From NCBI RefSeq assembly GCF_025698545.1, contig NC_068575.1:50973980-51037979 (forward strand): DNA of 64,000 nt. The letters are read 5' to 3'. A program made the translations under genes and the position numbers. Origin of the DNA: Gossypium raimondii. Taxonomy: Eukaryota; Streptophyta; Magnoliopsida; Malvales; Malvaceae. The notes under the pieces were generated by a model, which saw nothing but the letters and a program-made list of their open reading frames with translations, was not told the DNA's origin and did not search any database. This document shows, one piece after another, positions 38,045-47,700 of the stretch (within the stretch, counting starts at the first letter, position 1; every line of letters begins with the position of its first letter).

Positions 38045-38583
38045 CAACAAAACCTAGAATAATCATCAATGAAAATGATCAAATACATGCTACTATTCAA
38101 AGATTGAGTCTCCATAGGACCACACATATCAGTGTGAACTAACTGTAGTTTTTCAGAGGCCCTCCAGGCCTTGTTTGCTGGAAATAGAAGCCTAGCTTGT
38201 TTTCCCAACTAGCACACTTCACAAACACCTTGTTGCTCAACCACTTTTTTAGAGTTGTTAATCAAATCCTCCTTGGATAATTGAAGTAAGGATCTATAAT
38301 TGACATGGCTCATCCTTTTATGCCACAATTCAGATTCATCCAATGTAGCTGTATAAGCACTAGTAGTAGCTTTATTCCAGTCAACAAAAAAACTCTTATC
38401 AGTCGTGGCCACTGACATAAGCTTACATCCATTTGAATCACTAATCAGGTATTCTTTGTTCTTAAACACAATCAAATACCCTTTCTCGAATAATTGACCA
38501 ATACTTAGTAGATTTCTATTTCTTTCAGGTACTAAAAGAACATTTGAGATAAGTTTAGTACCTGAAGGAGTGTCAATCAACAT
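38045..38583 (-). pseudogene. Copia GAG-pre-integrase and N-terminal integrase region
   Basis: LWHKRMSHVNYRSLLQLSKE and CEVC mark the pre-integrase zinc-binding part. LVHTDMCGPMETQSL and IIFIDDYSRFC mark the start of the integrase core. A TAG follows CEVC, where the family has Gln. The solo LTR cuts the core right after DDYSRFC. Confidence 0.85.
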
Positions 38584-38799
38584 ATCTCCTTTTTCTTTTG
38601 CTTTGATATACTATCCATCGCCAACTTTCACCTTGGAGTTGAAGTTACTGTTTATCCACTTGAAAATGCTGGCATCATGAGTCATGTGTTTGGAACAACT
38701 ACAATCAGTCAACCACCTTTTTATGTTCTTTCTCCTGATTGCACAACAAGAAATTGCAAATACTTGCTCCTCTTAAGCATGGCTTTCTTCAGCTACTTC

Positions 38800-39650
38800 A
38801 GCTGGAGAGTTTAGTTGTTGTGGTTGCTATTATTTTTGTTGGCCTTTGTTTTTGCAAACTTTTTCAACATGGCCTAATTGCTTTCGAGTAGTCTTTTTAC
38901 AATGAGAGCATGGTGGATTCTTTTTCTTTCCACCACTTCTTTTAGACTTCTCTTTGTTGTCTGACCAACTCTTCTTCCCTTTGTAGCTAGAGAAGCTTGA
39001 GCTTCCTTTACTTTTGACTTGAAATGCACCTTCATGATGCTTCTCATGTCTGTTGGCTCTTCTTTGTTCATGAGCATAGAGTGCATTGATTAGCTCAATT
39101 AAAGAAATTGTTGACAAATCTTTTGAGTCTTCCAAGGAAGAAATATTGGTTTCATATCTCTTAGGTAATGTTGCAATAACCTTTTCCACTATTCCGCTTT
39201 CACTGAATTGGTCCCCAAGTAGTCTTATATTGTTCACAACAACCATGATCTTGTTAAGTATTGCTTAACTGTCTCGGTCTCCTTCATCTTCAAGTTTTTA
39301 AAATCCCTCCTCAAATTGATAAGTTGTTGCTGTCTTATTTTCTCAGTGCCTTTAAACTCCTCTTTAAAGCTTACTTTGGAGTATCATACGCTATAATCCT
39401 TGTAAAAGTCAAGTCCGACACACTATTTTGAAGGCAAGACATTGCCTTGTATCTTTTGGCTCTATCATCAAAGTGCTGCCTGATTTGAGCTACCGTTGGG
39501 TTAGCTCTCTAGGGTGGTGGTTCAAGATCAGCTTTTATCACCTCCTATAGGTCAAATGCTTGCAGCTAGGTCTTCATTTTTACTACCCAAATGTGGTAGT
39601 TTTCATCATTGAACACTAATGGTGGAGTTGGAGAGAAACCGGATGAAGAC
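38800..39650 (-). pseudogene. Copia gag region
   Basis: ATLPKRYETNISSLEDSKDL and the zinc-knuckle-like CSHCKK...GHVEKVC identify gag of the UBN2 type. Several stops split the frame, for example near 39250. It lies just inside the 5' LTR and primer-binding site. Confidence 0.8.
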
Positions 39651-39696
39651 ATATTGACTTGAGAACATAAAAGAGAAATAGCCCTCTAAGAAACAG

Positions 39697-39710
39697 GCTT
39701 TTGATACCAA
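39697..39710 (-). other. Primer-binding site of the Copia element
   Basis: TTGGTATCAAAAGC on the minus strand matches initiator tRNA-Met complementarity (TGGTATCAGAGC) with one change. It lies directly against the 5' LTR. Confidence 0.8.
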
Positions 39711-40099
39711 TTGTTGGTGTTTTTGAATAAAAAAAGAAGAATAAGTGCTTGTTTTAGGACCAAAACAGAGAAGAAAAATGGCTGAAAAAAATTCATCATA
39801 CATAGATGTCAACTAAAGCTTACATATAAACAAGCAATCAGCTTGAGTAGAAAAAAACTATCATCTAATACTTACCTAACACTACTAAAACACCTTGAAA
39901 CTCATAAAACTAAACTTGTACACATAGATAAGTTGATTTAATCAAGTCAATCAGCACCTAATCACAACAAACATCTTACTAACTTAGTTCAAATGTAACT
40001 AAGTAACAAAAAAAATAATTAAAGACACCATGTTGTCGTGCTGCAACATGCATGCAACAAAAAAAAAAAACTTAGCTACATGTAAGCCATTTCTTAACA

Positions 40100-40104
40100 A
40101 TCTT
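40100..40104 (+). repeat. Target-site duplication ATCTT, right (Copia)
   Basis: Second copy of the duplication described at 28881-28885. Confidence 0.9.
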
Positions 40105-40532
40105 CACCCCTTGAATCTTCTCCAACTTCCTCTCTTCCTGCTTCTCCCATGCTCTTGTTGGTTCTCCCAGTGATGGTTAGCTTCATCTCTTTAACTGGGA
40201 GCAAGCAGGCCTTGAGGCTACTGGTTTAGCTATGACTCTCCTCTATACTTCTTTAACCTCTATTTCAGTAAGTTTGTGTATTTTATTTCACTTTAGCATA
40301 ACGTGCCTTAAAAACCCAATTTATACACCACTCCTTGACCTCAACAGTCGAAAATACTACTGTTCTTGAGAAGGTAATGCAAAGCTCAAAATCAACATAT
40401 TAGACCTACAAGCAGCAGGGTTATATAAACTATAGAAATGTTTGGAAAGAAGGTTGCATGAATATGAGTTTGAACGACAAAACTATTAGCTGTTGCAAGA
40501 CATCTTAGCAGTAAACCACTGAACTTTCTTCA

Positions 40533-40790
40533 ATGTCTCAACCATCAATGCCTTATGCTGCAGTTACGAATCCTTACTCAAATGCCTCTTGGGGTTTCAA
40601 GGGCAACTACTCCGGTAGTAGCTCCCAGGAGATGCTGCCTCATCTAGGTTTGGCTCAAATCCCAGAGCCTATTAACAGTCAATTTTCCAAGGGGCTTCAG
40701 TTGTCTCACCAAAGCAGGAGGCAATACATGGAACATGAGCCATCTAATGTGGATGACACCTCCATGCAGCATATTCAGCAATCGATCTAA
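40533..40790 (+). CDS. Unidentified 85-codon frame in the loop of the inverted repeat
   Basis: The frame has an ATG at 40533 and a stop at 40790. Its composition looks like a real protein end: Ser/Gln/Asn/Pro-rich, with NPYSNASWGFKGNYSG and EPSNVDDTSMQHIQQSI. No membrane segment or known motif was recognised. It could be the last exon of a captured host gene, perhaps a nuclear factor with a low-complexity tail, since a Pack-type element would carry such fragments. No partner exon was found in the loop. A chance frame is the alternative. Confidence 0.35.
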   Translation: MSQPSMPYAAVTNPYSNASWGFKGNYSGSSSQEMLPHLGLAQIPEPINSQFSKGLQLSHQSRRQYMEHEPSNVDDTSMQHIQQSI

Positions 40791-41499
40791 GTCTATTGTG
40801 ATCATCATTCCTGCAAATGGTCACTTTTTGTGCCCAATCTTATTTAGTGTGTACTTTTCGGTGTTTTTGGTATTGGATTTTTTTTTTTTGTAGGAGTTCG
40901 ATAAAAAAAAAAAAACCGAACTATCCCTTCATTTTGTGTCTGTCTATGGTTAAAGCATGTTGAATAGCTGAGAAGGTGTTAGCCTATCAAGAATTGAAAG
41001 CTACTGTATGTTTCAGTGACTATTTCTCTAGAACATGATTTTCATAATGTGAAAATTAGCTTAAAAATCCTTTTAACTCATGGTATGGTAAAAAGCTATG
41101 ATTTCTTGGCTCCAACAATCTCATTTCTCATCTCTCTTATAAAAAGGATAAATGCAGTGTTTTAAGCATTGCCTAGAAATGTTATGAAGTTCAAATATGA
41201 TGCAAAATATTGGTCAAATATTGTGTTCGTAAGCAATAGAAAAAGCAGAGAACTGTTACATCACCTGAGTAACATTCACTTGTTACCATGTCATCTGCTA
41301 ATTCCTATTTTCTAGTTTCGTCTATTATGCCACTGCTGAACATGGCATTGATCTCTGCAATCATATTGGTGGGTCATCCATCAAATACCGTTGAAAGGGA
41401 ACTTCAATGTTTAATCTGTGAGAGGGAACTTTCACATTATGCTAAAGTGAAATGCAATACACAAACTTACTGAAATGGAGGTTAAAGTAGGGAGGAGAG

Positions 41500-41800
41500 A
41501 CATAGCTAAACCAATAGCTTCAAGGCCTACTTGCTCCAGTTAAAGAGATGAAGCCAACCATCGTTGGGAGAACCAACAAGAGCATGAGAGAAGTAGAAAG
41601 AGAGGAAGTTGGAGAAGATTCAAGGGGTGAAGATGGAGGAGTAGCTGTTGACAGCAAAGAAGCAATTGGAGAAGCATACATAGGAGCGGTTGTTAGAGAA
41701 ATCTTAGGGGCTGGTGTCGAAGAGATGACGATGGGGGTTTGAGGGTTTCAACTGATGTTGCGGAGATGATGAAGGACGATGATGATGGTGAAACAAAGAA
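41500..41800 (-). pseudogene. Arabinogalactan-protein-like 3' fragment, right arm
   Basis: The reverse complement reads TPAPKISLTTAP, SPIASLLSTATPPSSPLES and the hydrophobic LMLLLVLPTMVGFISL. This matches the left-arm copy with substitutions such as SLP for SLS. The frame upstream (SATSVETLKPPSSS) is shifted relative to it. No start codon or signal peptide was found. Confidence 0.55.
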
Positions 41801-42178
41801 ACCAAAGCTAGAACTTCGTGTTTCAATTTTATCGGTTTATCAAACACATAAAATAACGAGTTATTTTATTTAGTTGCTTAAAATGAAAATTTTTAATAAT
41901 TGGTTGACCAGTTATATAATTTACCCCCATAGCAAAGACTTCTGGGAAAATACGAATCACATTGTTTTTTTTTTTTTTTTTTGAAATAAGAATCACATTG
42001 TTTATTGTAACTGAAAAAGAAACTTCAAGACATTAAATTCTCACTGTTACTCGATAAACCAAAACGTTCCACTTTTCCCTGTTACAGTCTTTAAATATCA
42101 TTCTTTGTTCAAGTGGATAAAACACTCAAATTACGCAACCAAAATAAAGGACTTATTGACAATTTGGAATTCATAGTC

Positions 42179-43463
42179 ATGGAGACCTTTAATGGCGTTG
42201 ACAAATATGACTATGCAAAAGAGCTGAAGGAATTCGTTGACACAAAAGCTGGAGTGAAAGGGCTTGTGGATTCCGGACTTGCAAAGATTCCTAGAATATT
42301 CATCAGGCCGGAAGAGGATCAATCATCTTTACAAACCACTTGTACCACTCATCTCCAGGTTCCTGTAATCGACTTGAATGGCTTAGAGAGTGGGCAGCGA
42401 ATCCAGATTGTCAACAACATACGCCAAGCAGCTCAAACATGGGGTTGCTTCCTTGTCATCAACAATGGGTTCCCAGTTTCCTTGCAAGAAACTATATTGG
42501 ACAGAGCACGCCAGTTCCACGAGCAACCCCAGGAGGTGAAAGCACCATGGTACTCACTGGATGCCCAAAGAAGGGTCAGGTTCTACAGCAATGGATATTT
42601 CAGTGCATCGACCTCGGCACAATGGAGGGACATTTTAACCTTTTTCCATGTTGAAGAGCTTCAGAAAGAACAAATCCCTCAAGTTTGCAGGTAGGAAACG
42701 TTTCCCAGCCAAGTCATTCCCTTCTTAATTCCACTAATTGTATACCTTTTATGTGCAGGGATGCCATGACTAAGTACCTGAAACACATAATGCAACTCAA
42801 GGAGACCATCTCTGAATTGCTTTCAGACGCTCTTGGGCTCACCCCTGACTTCCTCGAAAATATCGAGTGCCTAAATTCTGCTTCCACTTCTTTCATTTAT
42901 TACCCGGCTTGCCCTGAACCAGACCTGACATTCGGTTTAGGAAAACACACCGACCCAAATTTCTTGACGTTGTTGTTACAAGATGAGATTGGTGGTCTTC
43001 AAGTTCTTCACCAGAACAAGTGGGTTGATGTACCAACGGTGAAAGGAGCTGTAATGGCAAATTTGGGAGACTTAATGCAGGTATGCCAGACGACCTTTTG
43101 ATTTAAATCAAGTGTAAATTCATTAATAAAACAAATATAAGGTTCAAAACATTGATGATATGTTACTAAATGCATAACTTAGTTAACTATGACCATTTTC
43201 TGTGATTGAAGCTGATCAGCAATGGCAAATTCAAAAGCGTGGAGCACAGAGTGCTGGCTGGACGGGTCGGTCCCAGGGTGTCGGTTGTGAGTTTCTGCTT
43301 TCCTGCAAATGATGGGAGGCAATATGGACCAATAAAAGAGCTTTTGTCTGAAGAAAACCCTCCAATATACAGGGAAACTACAGGTCTTGAATATATAACC
43401 TATTATCGAACCAAGGGGCTTGATGGCAGGCCTGCACTATCTCATTTCAAGCTGGCACCTTAG
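42179..43463 (+). CDS. 2-oxoglutarate/Fe(II)-dependent dioxygenase (ACC oxidase homolog-like), complete, three exons
   Basis: Enzymes of this group oxidise small metabolites or hormones using Fe(II), 2-oxoglutarate and O2 in the cytosol. The nearest plant group is the 1-aminocyclopropane-1-carboxylate oxidase homolog family; the substrate cannot be told. Exons are 42179-42690, 42759-43080 and 43212-43463, all GT-AG, 1086 nt, 361 aa. The N-terminal DIOX_N part covers residues about 60-165 ([25 protein letters not shown]). The catalytic jelly-roll has iron ligands His234 and Asp236 ([14 protein letters not shown]) and His290 (SVEHRVL), and the 2-oxoglutarate motif Arg300-x-Ser302 (RVSV). [11 protein letters not shown] is also typical. 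Other upstream starts are not ATG. All key residues are present, so it should be functional. It stands alone between transposon-rich blocks. Confidence 0.94.
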
Positions 43464-44529
43464 TTCAAGCCCTACATTTTATTTTCTAGAAAAAAAAAGG
43501 ATTTAATCCCTAATTTATCTAAATCTAGATATCGATAGCAATAAGATAACCAGACGAGATCAGGGCTCGATTCATTCTTTGAAGAATAATTTTATGTTAA
43601 CCAAGTGACCTATGCTGCTGCTAATTAAACTACCAAATTCGTTCGCCTAATAAAAAAAACTCGGTTTGTCATATTCGAATTGCTCATATTCGAGCTTGAA
43701 TTTGACTTAGTAAAAATTCATTTTGATTTCTCCAACTGAAAACAAGTGATTTGATCACAAATTCACAAACCCTAATCAAGAAAATTACTCATTTCAAATT
43801 CCATTGCAACTTACTAGTGATTCACAGGGTAATCAAACCACAGGCTTAACAAATAAACAAGTGAAAGATACCCATCAATTTTTTCAAGAGAAACGTATAT
43901 TGTTAAGAGAATGATCAGATAGAGCTAATACTAAAGATGCCATCATCATGGCTATCAAACCAATAGGGAAACAATATCACAGTCCTCATTTCATTCTCCC
44001 AACACCTAAAGTTGCTTTCAGAAGTTGTAAACTGAGTACAAATGGGGTTCCCTCTTCTTTTTTTTCTGTTTGTTTTGATTTTCTGGGCCCAAAAGCAAAG
44101 CACAACAATTACTTAACAGGGAGAGAAATAGCAAAGTTTCAAAATTTGTCAAAAACAATAGCAAAAAAAAAAAGAAAAACATTGCCATCAATTTGCAAAA
44201 GGTAAAGAGAATGATCAGATAGAGCTAATACATTGTAGATGCCATCATCACGGCAATCAAACCAATAGGGAAACATTCAGTTCATCATCTCATTCTCCGA
44301 CCACCTTAAAAACCAACAACAAAGTCCTTGACGGTGTTAAAATCAGAAAACAGTAACCCAAAGCAAAACAAAGTAAGCTAAATGAAAAGTAAAACAACCA
44401 AGGAAAACCAAAACTGCTCTGCAGAGTCGGCTTGTTGGGACTTCCCCAGTAATTTGAGCTCGAAAGAGTAGTGAGCAACAAAGAAGAATTTATAGGTAGT
44501 GAGCTAAAACTTGAAACCCTAATATATGA
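43464..44529. other. Intergenic: dioxygenase 3' flank with a short duplicated segment
   Basis: No supported gene. It includes a direct repeat with a 300-bp period (separate entry). Confidence 0.5.
43870..44306. repeat. Direct repeat with ~300-bp period
   Basis: AGAGAATGATCAGATAGAGC begins near 43907 and again near 44207. Further matches follow, such as AATCAAACC/ATCAAACC, AATAGGGAAACA and TCATTCTCC. Each copy is about 125-135 bp. It looks like a local tandem duplication with later divergence. Neither copy has a convincing coding frame. Confidence 0.75.
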
Positions 44530-44538
44530 GTCTGTTGA
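44530..44538 (+). repeat. MULE target-site duplication, left
   Basis: GTCTGTTGA here pairs with GTCTGTTGC at 46300-46308, eight of nine bases equal. Nine bases is the Mutator hallmark. Confidence 0.85.
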
Positions 44539-44724
44539 GGGTTTTTTACCTAAATAGGATAGAAAAAAAAATACTGAAATAGTATGTCAGAAAAAAAAAT
44601 TACCAAAATATGTTACTTTTTCGTTGGAGCCTATTAGATAGGCGTTAATGAATAAAATATTAATTTTTTTTGAATAAAATATAATTTATACTTTTTCGGG
44701 TTAGTATATAACCCGTATAATACA

Positions 44725-44835
44725 TAGTATTGGTGCCTATCTGGAAGGCGCTGGTGGTGCTTATTTGGGAGGCGCCAATGGTGGTGCCTATCTAGGAGGC
44801 GCCAATGGTGGTGCCATATTGAAATGCGCCAATAC
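44725..44835 (+). repeat. GGCGCC-containing subterminal repeats, left side of the MULE
   Basis: Three or four units of the form GGTGCCTATCTAGGAGGCGCC spaced by AATGGT. A matching inverted set (ATTGGCGCCT...) lies at 46010-46095. Confidence 0.8.
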
Positions 44836-45148
44836 TGTGATTTTTCTCTATAAATACCCCCAACACAGACATAAATTTGACTACAGAAACGGAAGAAAGA
44901 AGAAGGAAGGAAGCAGAAGAAAAGAAGGAAGGAAAAGAAGAAAAAAATTAGGTATTTTGGTTTTTTTTTTTTAAATAGAATGTAGAGTCTTGTTAGTAAT
45001 TTTATTATTTAAAAGTTATTTTGTCATGTTATTAATTTTGTTAGCTTCTGAATGAAAAATTTTGCATTAAAATTTTTATGTATTTTGTTTATATTTTGAA
45101 ACTGTTTTAAGAAATTTAAAATTCTTTTTTACAGATCTAGTATTGAAA

Positions 45149-45680
45149 ATGGAGAATCAGTTTTTTGTATGCGTTTATTTCGATGGAGAAATTTTAACAA
45201 CTGTGGGATGTATATTTGAATGTCGCAAACAAGTAGCAATGAGATTTGATAGAAATATCTTGTTTGACGATATGAAGGAAAAAATTAGTGAAAAAATTTA
45301 TAGACGTTGTGGGAGAAGGATATCAAAAGTTTTCTACAAGTTTCCAGTATCAACAGTAGACGATGAAGACGTGGAAACAATGGTCGCTCTTTATTGTGGG
45401 ACTTCGAGTAACAAAAATGTACCGATTCAGTTATTTGCTGAGTTACTGAAGATCCCACTTCATTAGGTGAAGAAGATGGAGTTGAAGCGCCGTGTATGGT
45501 GGTTCCAATATCGTATGTTGATAGTCAATCACCTATACATGGGATAAATATTGATCTTAATGCTACAGCCGAGACTGATGTGGTTGGTGATGATGTATAC
45601 TATAGTAGTGATTCTGTTGATTACGAAGTGGATAGTGAGGGTGATCCCGACGCAAAGTTAAAATATTCTACAAAATTCTA
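45149..45680 (+). pseudogene. Truncated MuDR-like transposase (mudrA) N-terminus
   Basis: Starts at ATG 45149 (MENQFFVCVYFDGEI), preceded by an intron-like CAG acceptor at about 45134. The frame continues with TTVGCIFECRKQVAMRF and DDEDVETMVALYCG, a PB1-like N-terminal domain of plant MuDR transposases. A frameshift near 45455 moves the reading to the next frame (PIHGINIDLNATAETDVVGD, DSEGDPD). It ends at 45680, before any MULE DDE or zinc-knuckle domain. It cannot be a working transposase. Confidence 0.8.
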
Positions 45681-46009
45681 ATCTAAACTATAAACACTAA
45701 ATATAGATAATTTATAATTAATAATTAATAACAAAAAATTCACAATATCTTCTAAATATATTCTAAAAAATTCACAAACTATAAACTTTTTAAATTATAA
45801 ACAAAATTATTTATTAAAAAAAATACATTACCTTTTTTTTTCTTTCTTCTTCTTCTTCTATTCTTCTTCTTCTTCTCCTTTCTCTTTTTTTTTTTTCTAC
45901 CGTGTGGCATTGCATTGGGACCATTTGCTATTACTTATAGGCAAAATAAAAAAGAGCATGAAGGGACAACACAGCAGCAGCATGCAGGGGCTGCAACGGT
46001 GGGCAGAGG

Positions 46010-46095
46010 ACACCATTGGCGCCTCTCCATGAGGCTCCTTCATTGGCGCCTCTGCATGAGGCTCCTCCATTGGCGCCTACTAGACAGGCGCCACC
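46010..46095 (-). repeat. GGCGCC-containing subterminal repeats, right side of the MULE
   Basis: Three units of ATTGGCGCCT separated by CCATGAGGCTCC-like spacers, then AGACAGGCGCC. Inverted relative to the left set. Confidence 0.8.
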
Positions 46096-46299
46096 CGACC
46101 CGACCCAACAGTATTCTGACCCGTATTTTTTTAAAAAAATATTAAAAAAAGTATAAATTATATTTTATTCAAAAAAAATATTTTATTCATTGGCGCCTAT
46201 CTAATAGGCTCCAATGAAAAAGTAACATATTTTGGTAAATTTTTTTCTAACATACTATTTCAGTATTTTTTTTTTCTATCCTATTTAGGTAAAAAACCC

Positions 46300-46308
46300 G
46301 TCTGTTGC
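46300..46308 (+). repeat. MULE target-site duplication, right
   Basis: GTCTGTTGC, pairing with 44530-44538. Confidence 0.85.
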
Positions 46309-47700
46309 CTTAGTTCCAGGCCTAGAAGCTTTCTTTCAGCCTTTGATATACGGCCCAAGCCTACATCCCCGCATAACCCTCACCTCTACAGCCCTGCTAC
46401 AGTGTTTGCCGTTATGGATCATGACCAAGCGCCACCTGTCAAGCTCCTTGAGAAATGACAACCACCGTTTATATCTTATTACTTCCGAGTCTATTTGGCT
46501 CTCTCTGCGATGACTAAACAATTCGCCTGAAACTTCTTGCGCTATCCATGTAAGTATTTTACATCAGCTCTTATTTTAATCCTTCTCCATCAATAACTAT
46601 GAACTTAGAATTTTAACCCTTTGCCTATTTTTAATGCAATTTCTGTCTGGGTTTTTATTTAAAACCGAAACTGTTGGTAAAAATCTAAACTTTTTGTTCA
46701 GTTTTGGTGGCAAAAGAGTAAAAATTCATTCTTTATTGCTGAACCTTGTATTAAATGCCTCCACAAAGACTTTTTTTTTTGGGGGGTGGGCGGTAGGTTC
46801 AAGATCTAATATACCATTTTGAATTACCGAAAGCGTGTTGTAAGAATAATGCTGCCATCTTTACTAGTACCAGCATGCTTAAAGAAAGCAAGATTTTGAA
46901 TTTTGTGAAGAACTATACTGTGATAAGACCTGTATATTATAATAGAAAATGATCCTCGAATGTAATAGTTGGATTCCGTGGAATTCATACGACTTCATTA
47001 CTGATACTGCTTCATCAAGTGAAGGAGAGGTCACTTTGGCATGGCTGAAGCTGCTGGTTGGTTTCTTAACCATGAAATAGGAAGATATGAAAGTGCTTGA
47101 AGGAATATGAGGTGATTATTACTTTATTCTCTCTGTTTTGCAATATTTCACTGTTCTGGCTTCTCCGGATCCCCAATGCCCCGTAGATGTGCATTGCTTC
47201 TATTCACTTTCTTGTATGCTATTGCTTACTAATTATAAACGCTGAGTTTTATTTTTGTGTTTGTTGCGAGCCTCACTCATTTACTGGGATTTAGGTTAAG
47301 GTTGGCGGAGCATTCTCTTCGAGCTGCATTAGCTTCTTGATAATTCTTCATGAGCAGTAAAAAATGGAGCGAGGGTTTAGCCTCAACATTGTCTCTACTG
47401 TAATTTCACATTCTACTCCAACTTGCGTTTCCAAAGAACTTGCTGAAAGGTGTTCTGGTTTTGTTACGACAATCGTAATGCAAGTAAGCCTGATTCATCT
47501 ACTTGAACAGTGAACAAGCTTATTTATTTGGAATATTTCCTTCTATTAACTTGGGGTTTCCCTGTTTATCTTTTTATCTTTTGCCTGGTTTTATGCTTTA
47601 TGTTTTTTTCTTTCATACAATATCACGTTGTACCTAGTCTAAGTGCAGCATCTCTTGCAAGGTCGAGGAATGAAATTCTTCTAAAAGATTAGTAAGCAAG
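46309..47700 (+). other. Possible short spliced transcript of unknown nature
   Basis: The sequence has a gene-like texture: a GC-richer leader at 46330-46530, a donor (ATGTAAGTATTT) near 46548, and an acceptor near 47293 (GGGATTTAG). An ATG at 47364 (MERGFSLNIVSTVIS) stays open to a CAAGTAAGC donor near 47484. A second piece near 47650 ends in a stop soon after. The putative product is about 50 residues with no known motif. It may be a non-coding RNA or a decayed gene. Confidence 0.25.

Larger units (their letters stand above)
28886..40099 (-). mobile_element. Degenerate Ty1/Copia retrotransposon with nested insertions
   Basis: The element is in minus orientation. The 5' LTR is 39712-40099 and the 3' LTR is 28886-28922 plus 33781-34159, interrupted. 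Both start TGTTGG and end TTAACA on the plus strand. A primer-binding site for initiator tRNA-Met (TTGGTATCAAAAGC on the minus strand) lies at 39697-39710. A purine tract (AAAGCCAAGGAG) lies next to the 3' LTR at 34160-34171. Target duplications are ATCTT. The pol order (gag, integrase, reverse transcriptase, RNase H) is that of Copia. Stops and frameshifts throughout make it non-autonomous. Confidence 0.93.
28760..40240 (+). pseudogene. Arabinogalactan-protein-like 3' fragment, left arm, split by a Copia insertion
   Basis: On either side of the insertion the plus strand reads a Pro/Ser/Thr/Ala-rich stretch (SPPSTATPPSS before it, PLESSPTSSLPASP after). A hydrophobic tail MLLLVLPVMVSFISL follows. 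This layout is that of a classical arabinogalactan protein: glycosylated PAST region plus C-terminal GPI-anchor signal. No signal peptide or start is present, and frames upstream are broken. It is a gene fragment, not a working gene. Confidence 0.55.
28540..41915. repeat. Long inverted repeat with arabinogalactan-protein-like arms, left arm split by transposons
   Basis: The sequence at 28540-28885, continued at 40105-40308, is the reverse complement of about 41430-41915, with scattered differences. Examples: AAAATTGAAACAC near 28690 pairs with GTGTTTCAATTTT near 41820, and CTCCATCTT/CACCCCTTGAATC pairs with GATTCAAGGGGTGAAGATGGAG near 41620. The arms were about 490-550 bp around a 1.1-kb loop (40309-41430) before an 11.2-kb Copia element landed in the left arm. 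The right outer end, GGGGGTAAATTATATAAC read inward, resembles non-autonomous MULE termini. No convincing 9-bp target duplication was found, so the origin (Pack-MULE or inverted duplication) is open. Confidence 0.75.
44539..46299 (+). mobile_element. MuDR-type MULE with ~165-bp terminal inverted repeats
   Basis: The left end GGGTTTTTTACCTAAATAGG is the exact reverse complement of the right end. The match continues for about 165 bp with small indels (44539-44703 against about 46135-46299). Near-perfect 9-bp target duplications flank it. Inside the termini are arrays of GGCGCC units on both sides, in inverted orientation. The 1761-bp element contains only the first part of a transposase gene, so it is non-autonomous. 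Confidence 0.93.

Noticed and set aside
41548-41742. Plus frame rich in Glu, Gly and Val in the right arm
   Set aside because: Antisense of the AGP-like reading, which has a coherent PAST region and GPI-type tail.
44290-44481. Minus frame with two hydrophobic stretches
   Set aside because: It has no ATG start (TTG) and no conserved counterpart, and it overlaps the edge of the 300-bp repeat.
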